Part shown: positions 1 through 9,183 of the stretch, piece after piece | How positions within the stretch are numbered: the first letter of the stretch is position 1 | How the letters are laid out: each line of letters starts with the position of its first letter | Source: Calamus simplicifolius | Lineage: Eukaryota; Streptophyta; Magnoliopsida; Arecales; Arecaceae | Assembly: GCA_900491605.1 (NCBI GenBank) | Contig: UESW01004564.1 | Span: 701,059-765,058 of the forward strand | Length of the DNA stretch: 64,000 nt | Direction of reading: 5' to 3' | Program-made: the position numbers and the translations under genes | The notes under the pieces: model-generated | What the model saw: the letters and a program-made list of their open reading frames with translations, nothing else | Told to the model about the DNA's origin: nothing | The model's database searches: none

Positions 1-399
1 CCTGGGTGTCGGCTCTAACAGTGTTCCAAAAAATGTAGTCTCTGTTCTCAGGTAAGAGTGGGTCTAATTCTGCAGGTATCGACTCTAAATTCCGAAGCAA
101 AAAAATAGTTCACTATATCTCAGGTTAGAGTCGCTCTAATTTTCTGAGTGTCGACTTTAAACCGTGCTGAAAGTATCAAACAGTTTCGATACGCTCTGGA
201 GTCGACTCTAATGACTCTAGTGTCGGTTCTAAACTCTGAACTTTGATATGTACCATTAAAATCTGATTCAAGCTATTTTTATACAAAATTTGAATATTTA
301 ACATTTCTAAATTCTTGAAACACTTGTCAATTTCATTAGTATTATAAGGAAGATACTCATGGCTTTTGTTAATCATCAAAATCAACAAATGGGTCAACA
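1..399 (-). repeat. 3' LTR of element A (partial)
   Basis: These bases match the right-hand part of the other LTR (about 8830-9183), including the end GGGTCAACA. In element orientation the LTR begins TGTTGACCC, directly after the polypurine tract. The copy contains several GAGTCGRCTC-type motifs and has diverged from the 5' LTR by scattered substitutions and small indels, so the insertion is not recent. The rest of this LTR lies left of the window. Confidence 0.93.
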
Positions 400-1075
400 A
401 TCTCCCCCTTTTTTATGATGAAAAACATTGAGTATATGCATAATCAATTAATGCATAATTATCAAAAATAAGTAAATTCATAGTTATGCATGAATTTTAA
501 GAGCTTTAACCAAATGTAATTCAAATAATTACCTTATGTAACATGCAAATAGAATCTTCAAAAGAAATTTTAGTAATAATTAGCAACTTAATTAAGCTCA
601 TAATTAAGCTCCCCCTGTGTATGTGCATACAAATAACTATTCTAAGTTCATTTAAGTTTCATGCATATACATACACTCTTTCTCCCCATGCATGAATTTT
701 AAGTCCATTTGAGTTCCATTTAAGTTCCATGCATATACATACACTCTTTCTCCCTTTTTTTGTTATCAACAAAAAGGTTAAGAAGAGGATAGATATTCCT
801 TAAATCAACATCAATGCAAGAATTGAATAACTCAAAATTCAAAATACAAGTATCAAGATTGATTTCATATAATATTCATTGAGTACAAATTGTCAAACAA
901 GTCAAGACAAGATAGTTACTACAAGATACATCATTACATCAAAATGATATCATTTGCCCTAGTTACAAACTAGTTTCCATATGTTAAACTAGAAATCTAA
1001 AGAAAACTTGAGAAAGATTGAATTTGACTGGATTGGAGTAGAGTTGAATTGGCTTGGCTTGGGAAATGGATCATC
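400..1075 (-). other. Noncoding 3' region of element A with multiple polypurine tracts
   Basis: Next to the 3' LTR the minus strand reads AAAAAAGGGGGAGAT, the priming site for plus-strand DNA. Further purine modules follow at about 609-616 (AGGGGGAG), 680-690 (GGGGAGAAAGAG) and 743-757 (AAAAAGGGAGAAAGAG). Repeated polypurine modules upstream of the 3' LTR are a described Sirevirus trait. A direct repeat (TTTAAGTTYCATGCATATACATACACTCTTTCTCCC-like, about 650-685 and 718-753) carries two of them. No coding potential is seen here. Confidence 0.75.
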
Positions 1076-2455
1076 TCAAATCTTCTTAAGTTCTTCTAAG
1101 ATCTGCCCCATTCCTTTTTCTTGAATCTTCATAAAGTCATTCAGCATTTTCTTAACTAATGAAGCAGCAGATGTCACTTTGTCTTGAAGTTCAGCATTAC
1201 ATCTAGAATAAGTGTTTGAGTCACCTCCAATGTCCTTGATTTTATCAAATATTAGCTTTAAGTCTATCTTCAAGGTATCTGAGGATATATTAAGTGATGA
1301 CTCAATCTCACTAACTTTTTCCTCCAAAAATAGTACAGTTGCCTTATCCCCAAAAGTTGATTTTCTACATCATTCTTAATTCTGACTTCATGATCAATTA
1401 ATAAAGCCTTAAGCTGTTCAATCTGCCTCTCAGAAAAGTTAGAAGAAACTTGGACAAAGGTTGTAGGTGCTGGTGCTGCTGGGGTGCTAAACTACTCGGT
1501 CCGGGTGATGAGTGCCTCACAGATGGTCCTGCCTCTGAGGGACCAGGGACTGCAGTCTCAACATCAGCTGCCCTTTCATCTACATGCCTTTCCTTTCCCA
1601 TTACCCATTAACTTTCATAAATCCCATACGGTGTAGAGTAGCACTGTTGTAGTAATCCGTATGCCTTAGTTTCTTCATAGGCTCATTATCCAAAATGTTT
1701 ACTCCTTGACTTTGAAAGGCCAAAGTCAATATCATTCCATAGGGCAAGGTTAATCTCCTCTTGCAACTTGCCTCAGCCATATAACCAATCATCATACCGA
1801 CTAAATTTATGGGCTGATCAGTAACAACACAATCTATAACTACAATGTCTCTTTCAGACATATACTCAAATCTTCCAGTTTTAGGAAATAAAATCCTACT
1901 GCAAATATTGTGTAACAGTCTCAATTCCAAGGGTAATTGGTTTGCCCTGATTTCTTCAAAATCTATCATGTCCTTTCTAAGAATTCTAGATAAAGCTTCT
2001 CCTCTTTCACTATGAGAATTAGCTATCATACCAATAACCGAAATTTTTAATAAATTTTTTAAGATTTTCGAAGTTAGGTGAATCCTTGTTCCCCTAACAT
2101 AGCTAATTATTCCTCCATCTCCTTTGGTCAAATTGTGATAAAAATCTTTCACTAATCCTGGGTAGGTAGGGACATCTAAAGAACATACATTTTTCCAACC
2201 CATATCCTTGAGTTGCTTCCCTAATGTGAACCCTTCTGAATCAAATAAACTGAAATCGACCTTCCTTCCTATGGTGATGGCTTTTCCGGCAAGGAGATCG
2301 ATTTGAGGTGAAGGTGGAGTGGGAATCAGACTTGGAGTTGAGGATGAAGAGGTGGAAGATGAACTCGGTGAAGGTTGTCTCACTGGACGCCTAGCGGTCC
2401 TCCTTCCGATCGTCACGATCACTCCAATGGCTAATGCATGGCGTTTGGGTGCCAT
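1076..2455 (-). pseudogene. ORF3 of element A: plant-transposon-protein-like domain plus coiled-coil tail
   Basis: The ORF starts at ATG 2455 (MAPKRHALAIG) and runs 284 codons to a TAA at 1601-1603, followed by two shorter frames (to 1398, and 1327-1076). Residues about 1-60 are basic and rich in Ser/Pro. Residues about 65-284 form a globular block with DFYHNL, VRGTRIHL, ICSRILFPKTGRFEY, LTLPYGMILT and LHRMGFMKVNG. This resembles PF20167-type 'putative plant transposon protein' domains, judged by eye. The tail after the stop is Ser/Pro-rich and then heptad-like (MEEKVSEIESSLNIS). The stop falls where the homologue in element F reads through (KVDGLW), so the short frames are probably the C-terminus of one former protein of about 460 residues. 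It occupies the position of the Sirevirus env-like gene, but I see no signal peptide or membrane segment. Function unknown. Confidence 0.7.
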
Positions 2456-2534
2456 TAGATGTCAAAAGAGGATGAATTTGAAGGATTCTAGGTTTTGGAA
2501 CAAATGGAGAAGGATTTGGAATGGATTGGAGTCG

Positions 2535-2760
2535 AGTAGAAATGAAAAGGTATCGACTCTATCCTAGAAAAGTCAAAACGGGACCACATGGTGTCGGCTC
2601 CTGCAAAGCGAGGTGTTGACTCTAAATCACTAACACAGTCAGTGCTCGAAATAGAGTCGGCTCCGCAATAGCAGGTGTCGGCTCCAAAAACACGGACAGA
2701 GAGCACATAAAATTAGAGTCGACTCCAACATCAGTGGTGTCGGCTCCAAGACAGTTTCAG
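2535..2760. promoter_or_regulatory. Array of GAGTCGRCTC-type motifs upstream of ORF3 in element A
   Basis: About eight copies or near-copies of GAGTCGACTC or GAGTCGGCTC (also read as GGTGTCGGCTCC) lie within 225 bp directly upstream of the ORF3 start on the minus strand. The core GAGTCGACTC is its own reverse complement. The same motif fills the U3 part of this element's LTR. No TATA box is visible between the array and the ATG. Confidence 0.6.
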
Positions 2761-2989
2761 TGAAAAATGAAAGTTTCAAAGAATCTGAAACTTGTCAAAA
2801 AAAATCATCAAATTTTGGATAAATCTTCCTTAGAATGTGGTAAATCAAGAGGTTCAAATATCTAGATAAATTTTCCTTAGAATCAAAAAAAATGATTGAA
2901 TTCTAGATAGTTATTCCTAGGAGATTTAAAATCATTCTGATGGATCACAGACTCCTAATTCTCCTCTAAGATAACAAAATCTTCTTCAC

Positions 2990-4440
2990 TTAAGGGTTTT
3001 GTAAATATGTCAGTTAATTATTCATCAGTACATACATAATCAAGACAAACATCATTATTAGCTACCTGTTCTCTAATGAAATGGTGTCTTATTTCTATGT
3101 GTTTAGTTCTTGAGTATTGAATAGGATTTTTTGTCAAATTTATTGTACTAGTGATATCATATCTAATTGGAGTTTTATCAAGTGTTATACCATAATCTTC
3201 AAGTTGTCACTTAATCCAAAGAATTTGAGCACAACAACTTTCAGCTGCAATATATTCAGCTTCAGCAGTTGATAATGCAATGAATTTTGCTTTTTGCTAA
3301 ACCAAGAGATTAAGTTACTGCCTAAGAATTGGCATGCACCACTTGTACTCTTTCTATCTAATTTACAACCAGCAAAATCTGAATCAGAATATGCAATCAA
3401 ATTTAATATTGAATCTCTAGAGTACCATAATCCTACATTTTTAGTTCCATTTAGATATCTGAGAATTCTTTTTACAGCAATTAAGTGAGATTCTTTAGGT
3501 TCAGACTGATATTAGCACATAAGCATACAACAAACATAATATCAGGTCTACTAGCTGTTAAATAAAGTAGAGAACCAATCATACATCTATAGTATTTTTG
3601 ATCTATTTACTTACCATCTTCATCTTTATCGAGTTTGCATGAAGGACTCATAGGTGTTTCAAGAGGTTTAACTGATTCCATTCTAAACTTTTTAAGAATT
3701 TCTTTAGTGTACTTTGTTTGGTTGATGAAAATCCCCTCTTTCTTGCTTGATTTGAAGTCCAAGAAAGAAGTTAAGTTCTTCCATCATGCTCATCTCAAAT
3801 TCTCTGCATTAACTTTGCAAAATCTTGACAAAGAAGATTGTTAGTAGCACCGAATACTATATCATCTACATAGATTTGTACTACCAATAAGTCTTTATCT
3901 TTTCTTTTCAAAAATAGGGTTTTATCAATATTTTCTCTAAAAAAATTATTTTCAATTAGAAATTTACTTAATCTATCATACCAAGCTCTAGGTGCTTGTT
4001 TTAAACCATAAAGTGCTTTGTGTAGTTTAAAAACATGATTTGAAAATTATGTTCTTCAAAACCAGGTAGTTGTTCAACAAAAACTTCCTCATTTATAAAA
4101 CCATTTAAAATATACTTTTTACATTTATTTGAAATAAATTAATGTTCATATAACATGCAAATGCAATTAACAACCTAATGGCCTCTAATCTAGCAACAGG
4201 TGCAAAGGTTTCATCAAAATTAATTCCTTCCTCCTGATTATATCCTTTTGCAACTAATCTAGCCTTATTTCTAATAACAATGCCATTTTCATCTAATTTA
4301 TTTCTAAATACCCATTTGGATCCTATAACAGGATGACCTTTGGGTTTATCAACTAGGGTCCATACTTTATTTCTAGTAAATTGATTTAATTTCTCTTGCA
4401 TAGCTAACATCTAACTACTATCTTTTTGGCTTCCTCAATA
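2990..4440 (-). pseudogene. Reverse transcriptase and RNase H region of element A
   Basis: The frames, read in order, give KLNQFTRNKVWTLVDKPKGH, VARLEAIRLLIAFA, KALYGLKQAPRAWYD-like sequence and the catalytic YVDDIVFGAT (near 3855-3885). RNase H follows with IAYSDSDFAGCKLDRKSTSG (about 3330-3400), then STAEAEYIAAESCCAQ and a terminal TKPL-type motif near 3000. This is the standard Copia RT-RNase H order. The reading frame is interrupted many times by frameshifts and stops, for example at 4105 and 3185. Such an enzyme copies the element RNA into DNA in virus-like particles; this copy cannot make it. Confidence 0.88.
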
Positions 4441-6010
4441 GTCTTGGGTTCTATATGAGATACAAATGCAAGATGGTTATTGATATTTCTCATTGATGAT
4501 CTAGTTCTTACACCTTAAGATGGATCGCCTATGATTAAGTCCTTTGGATGACCATAAGCATATCTCCAATCTCTAGGTAGATCTACATCATTACGAGTAG
4601 TATCAATACTATCATCCTTAGGTGAGTCATCATCCTTAGCTTCAGGTTCATGATATGAAGATACATCAATATTCAATCTCTCAAGATTTCTTTCAAGCAA
4701 ATTTGTATCTTCCTCATCATCTATCTTTTCAAAACTTGATGCTAAAGATTCATCAAACACTACATGAATTGACTCTTCTACAATCAGATATTTCTTATTA
4801 AATACTCTATAAGCTTTGCTAGAAGTGGAATATCCTAAGAATATACCTTCATCTGATTTTACGTCAAACTTTTCAAGATTGTCTTTACCATTATTATGAA
4901 TGAGACATCGACAACCAAATGCATGAAAATAACTAATGTTGGGTTTTCTATTATGTCATAATTCATAGAGAGTTTTCTTAAGGATTGGTCTAATTAAGGC
5001 TCTATTTAGGATGTAACATGCTGTGTTAATAGCTTCGCCTAAAAATATTTTGGGAGTTGCTTTCATATAGCATGGTACGGGCTATGTCTTTTAGAGTTCT
5101 ATTTTTTCTTTCTACAACTCCATTTTGTTGAGGTGTTCTAGGTGCTGAGAAGTTATGATGAATGCTATTTTTAACACAAAAATTTTAAATAAATGATTTT
5201 CAAATTCAGTTCCATGATCACTTATAAGAGACACTATGGTGATGTTTTTCTCATCTGTGACTTTCTTAAAAATTTTAAAATTATCGAGAAAGTCTCATCA
5301 TTGTGAGCTAAAAACAATACCCAAGTGAATCTAGAGTAATCATCTACTATCACAAGACCATATTTCTTTCCTCCTAAACTAGTGGTTCTAGTTGGTCCAA
5401 AAAGGTTCATGTGTAGTAGCTCAAGTGGCCTAATGGTGGAAACAATATTTTTAGATTTGAAAGAATTCCTAGTTTGTTTTCCAAATTGACATGCATCACA
5501 AATTCTATTGTTTTCAAAATCTAATTTTGGAAGTCCTTTAACTAAATCCATTCTAAGCAATTTTGAAATTAAGTGTGTGCTTGCATGACCTAGTCTGCGA
5601 TGCCATAGCCATCCAATCTCATTTACCTTAACATTATCAGCAATTAGGCAATGGTTACAAGTAGACAATTGTCCAAATCAATTAAGTATATATTGTCATT
5701 TCTATTTCCAATAAATATAATACTATTGTCAATGGGATTTGATACAGTGCAGATAGAAGCTTCAAAGGAAACTTTAAAACCTTTATCACAAAGTTGGCTA
5801 ATGCTAATTAAATTATGCTTTAATCCATCTACATATAAGACATTTTCAATAAAAGTGGATGGAGTGATTTGAATTTTACTAAAGCCCATGATTTGGCCTT
5901 TGCCATTATCTCCAAAAGTTACAACTCCTTCTCTTTTAGCTTCAAAGGTGATGAATTGCTCTTTATCACCAGTCATATGTCTTAAGTAGCCGCTATCAAG
6001 ATACCATTTT
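4441..6010 (-). pseudogene. Protease and integrase region of element A
   Basis: The protease site WYLDSG is followed by RHMTGDKEQF (about 5950-6005); the residue after DSG is Tyr where Cys is usual. The gag-pre-integrase block reads LWHRRLGHAS, then CDACQFGKQT completes the HHCC zinc site. The first integrase catalytic motif reads LLHMNLFGP, where element F has HMD, so the first acidic residue of the D-D-E triad is changed to Asn. The later part (TPQQNGVVERKNR, near 5090-5150) is split into other frames. The linker toward RT holds an acidic stretch (4515-4760). Confidence 0.85.
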
Positions 6011-7697
6011 CATTTTGATTCTTTGGCCGCAAGACACTCCTGCAAGGTAATCATATCTTTTGTTTAGGTACCCAAGCCTTCTTGGATCCTTCATGGTTAG
6101 TAGCAATAAACATAGTTCCTTTTGGAACCAATATTTTCTTACCTTTATGATTTGAGTTCTTATGAAACATTTGTAGTTGCATTCATAAGATTTATGTCCT
6201 TTTTTGCTACAATGGTAACAGAAAATATCATTTTTGATTGGTTTCTTTATAAAGAAATTGTTAACAAATTTTTGTTTCATATGTGATCTATATCCTAAAC
6301 TAGCTTTGTCAAAAACAGTCCTTTGATTGTTCAAAAGTAGATTAAGCTTTTCTGAGATATTTATAAATCTATCAACAATATTCTTGTATTTCTTAATTTT
6401 TTTTCTTTAAATTAAGGTTTTTAGTAGAAATTGATTCTTTTTCCTTTAGTATATCTTCCTTTTCAGATTTTAAGTTTTCAATCTCAAGAACAAGTTCATT
6501 TTTTTTTAAAGAAGATCTAAGTTTTTAGTTTTTAAAGTTTTGTTTTTGGTTCTTAAAATCTTGAAATCACTAATCAATTCATTAAAAGCATCATATAGTT
6601 CATCAAAAGTAAAATCATCATTGGGGGTTTCAGAATTTACCTCATTTTCATTATTTGCCATGAAGCATATGTTGGCAACCTCTTGTTGATCATCTTCGGA
6701 TGAAGATTCCTCGCTGTCGCTCCAAGTTGCAACATACACCTTCTTCTTCTTTTTGTATCCCTTCTTAAGTTAAGGACATTCGGATCTGAAATGTCCTGGT
6801 TTTTTGCATTCATAACAGATCAAGGGTTCTTTTTCCTTATCCTTGTCCTTTTCTTTTTCACCTTCCATTTTAATACCAGGTTTTCTCTTGTAGAAGGTCT
6901 CCTTCTTTGTATAAATTTTTTGAATTTCTTTGCAAGGAAAGCAGTCTCATCATCTTCTTCATCTTCTTCGCTGCTGCTCTTTTTATTTTCTACAGCTTTG
7001 AGTGCAACTATTTTTTTCTTTTTCACATCTCTTCTTGATGTTGCTTCATTGTAAGCTCATGGGTCATAAGCGCTCCAAGTACCTCCTCCAAAGGTAGGAT
7101 ATTCAGATCTTTGGCTTCTTGGATAGCTATCACTTTGGCTTTCCATGTTCTTGGAAGAGACCTAAGAATTTTTCGTACCAATTCAGAGTTAGTATAGGTC
7201 TTACCAAGACTTTTCAATCCATTTACTATATCAGTAAATCTAGTATACATGCATGTAATTGATTCATTTTGATCCATGCTGAAAAGTTCATATTTGTGCA
7301 CCAAAATGTTAATTTTAGATTCTTTAACTTGGTTGGTACCCTCATAAGTAACTTCCAACCTATCTCATATTTATTTGGCTAAGATGCAAGTGGATATTTT
7401 ATTAAATTCATTTGCATCCAAAGAACAGTATAGGACATTCATGGCCTTGGCATTGAGCTGAGCCATTTTCCTATTATTTTCATTCCAATCCCTTTTGGGC
7501 TTAGGAACAATGGATCCATCTACTAAGTGTGTGGGACTGCTAGGACCATTGATAATGACACTCCATAACTCATAGTATAAAGCTTGAATAAAAATCCTCA
7601 TTCTAGATTTCCAATATGAATAGTTTGTGCTACTAAACAAAGGTGGTCGGTTTGTGGATTGTCCCTCAAAGAAAGAAGAATCAGCTTGAGCTGCCAT
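6011..7697 (-). pseudogene. gag of element A with two CCHC zinc knuckles
   Basis: Translation from ATG 7697 (MAAQADSSFFEGQSTNRPPL) gives the UBN2-type gag fold (YSYWKSRMRIFIQALYYELW; later EGTNQVKESKINILVHKYEL). Two in-frame stops near 7363-7370 interrupt the family motif between ILAK and DRLEVTYEG. A first knuckle CYECKKPGHFRSEC lies near 6775-6817 and a second, CYHCSKKGHKSYEC, near 6175-6217, separated by an acidic segment and a coiled coil (FDELYDAFNELISDF). Frameshifts separate these parts. Gag would form the particle shell and bind RNA. Confidence 0.85.
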
Positions 7698-7744
7698 TTG
7701 GATCTTTAGCTCTTGATTATTAGATCAAGCCGAAATGAGCACTA

Positions 7745-7756
7745 GCTCTGAAACCA
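7745..7756 (-). other. Primer-binding site of element A
   Basis: Two bases inside the 5' LTR the minus strand reads TGGTTTCAGAGC. This matches the plant initiator-Met tRNA 3' end complement (TGGTATCAGAGC) with one difference and fixes both the element orientation and the LTR boundary at 7759. Confidence 0.85.
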
Positions 7757-8563
7757 ACTGTTGGCCCAGAAGACAACCCAAGAGGGGGAGGGGTGAATTG
7801 GGTTCTTTAAAAATTTTACAATTAAAACTAATTCCACAAGAAGAATGTGCACAAGTGAAGTGATGCTATGAATGCTGAGCACAATATAAAAGAGAGAGAG
7901 AGAGATAAGCATGGCAAACATAAAGGGTTTATAGTGGTTCGGTGTTAGCTACACCTACATCCACTCCAAAGCAACTCTTGGGTCCACACTATAATCACCC
8001 TGATTACAGCTGAGTTGTTTTGCAAGATCATAACCTGAACTTGTTGTTTTACAACGGGATCACAACGAACCTAGCCAGTTTTCACAGGTTCAACAGCACA
8101 CAACCTAACACAAGCTAATCTTAGCTTGCCCGAGGTCAACTACCTCAACTGATTCAATCCCCCTGATTGAATCAGAAAACAACCAACTCAAATAGATGTT
8201 TACAATAATTTAAAAGCTTCTCAAATGAGCAAATAAACAATATGAGTAAAATGAGAATAGAAAAGCCTGATTTGAAGCAATTTGATGTTGAGCTTTTCTT
8301 CTTTTCCTCTTCTCTTCTGAATAATCTTTCAAAGCTTGAACTTAGGCACTTGAATGAAGCTCGGTGAAGAGAAGGTTGAAGAACTAGGGCTTTAGCTTTT
8401 CTTCTTCAAATCGATTGAAATCCTTTGGATTTGATCTTGGAAGGCTTTTGGATTTCTCCTCTATCACTTTTCAATAGATAGGCTTTGACACAGATTTTCC
8501 TCTTTGAAATTTATCTCTTTTCTTCTCTTGTTTTTCTCTTATTTTTGAATGATCGGAATCCAC

Positions 8564-8571
8564 TTTTTATA
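8564..8571 (-). promoter_or_regulatory. TATA box of LTR A
   Basis: The minus strand reads ATTATAAAAAGTGG. It lies about 610 bp into the LTR in element orientation, just downstream of the GAGTCG motif array, as expected for the U3/R border. Confidence 0.6.
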
Positions 8572-8639
8572 ATTTCTTAATCCATGTTTTTGATGCAAAC
8601 TAGCCATTGAGAGTACTTGGATTAGTTTAACACGCAAAA

Positions 8640-9020
8640 GAATAGAGCCGTTGAAGAGTATGTGAAGAAATATGACCATTGGAGCTGATTCTGACAAATC
8701 TAAAAATCGACTCTGACAGGTTGGAGTCGGCTACAATTTTTAAGGTATCGGCTCTAAGTCGGGTTTCAAAAATAGTAAGAAAAAGTTCATCGTGGAGTCG
8801 GCTCTAGAATTCTGTGGAGTCGATACATCGTGAGCTAGAGTCGGCTCTAATTTCCTGGGTGTCGGCTCTAACAATATTCCGAAAAATGTAGTCTCTGTTC
8901 TCAGGTTATAGTCGGCTCTAATTTTCTGGGTGTCGACTCTAAACTATGCCGAAAGTATCAAACAATTCCGATACGCTTTGGAGTCGACTCTAATGACTCT
9001 GGGTGTCGGCTCTAAACTCT
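8640..9020. promoter_or_regulatory. U3 motif array of LTR A (GAGTCGRCTC type)
   Basis: More than ten copies of TAGAGTCGGCTCTAA-like or GAGTCGACTC-like motifs, spaced about 20-40 bp apart, lie directly upstream of the TATA box in element orientation. Many are partly or fully palindromic. Sireviruses are known to carry conserved palindromic repeats in their LTRs, though with a different consensus. An enhancer or silencing-target role is inferred. Confidence 0.65.
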
Positions 9021-9183
9021 GAACTTTGATATGTACCATTAAAATCTGATTCAAGCCTATTTTTATACAAAATTTGAATATTTAACATTTCTAAATTCTT
9101 GAAACACTTATCAATTTCATTAGTATCATAAGGAATATACTCATGGCTTTTGTTAATCATCAAAATCAACAAATGGGTCAACA

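Larger units (their letters stand above)
1..9183 (-). mobile_element. Ty1/Copia LTR retrotransposon A (Sirevirus-like), left end cut by window
   Basis: On the minus strand the order is 5' LTR, primer-binding site, gag with two zinc knuckles, protease, integrase, reverse transcriptase, RNase H, an extra third ORF, polypurine tracts and 3' LTR. Integrase before reverse transcriptase makes it Copia. Two CCHC knuckles in a long gag, LTRs of about 1.4 kb, repeated GGGGGAG polypurine modules and a gene after pol fit the Sirevirus (SIRE/Maximus) lineage; a tree of the reverse transcriptase would be needed to prove it. All ORFs carry stops or frameshifts, so the copy is dead. It is inserted in LINE B; the left target duplication lies outside the window. 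Confidence 0.92.
7759..9183 (-). repeat. 5' LTR of element A (1425 bp)
   Basis: The LTR runs from TGTTGGCCC at 7759 to GGGTCAACA at 9183 on the plus strand, so it begins TG and ends CA in either reading. It is bounded by the primer-binding site on the left and LINE B on the right. The minus-strand TATA box TATAAAAA lies at 8564-8571. The motif CAACCCAAGAGGGGG followed by GTGAATTGGGTT near its 3' end is also present in the LTR of element F (from about 53056), so the two families are related. Confidence 0.93.

Noticed and set aside
6791..7054. Plus-strand Ser/Phe-rich frame
   Set aside because: It is the antisense of the acidic and basic part of gag in element A.
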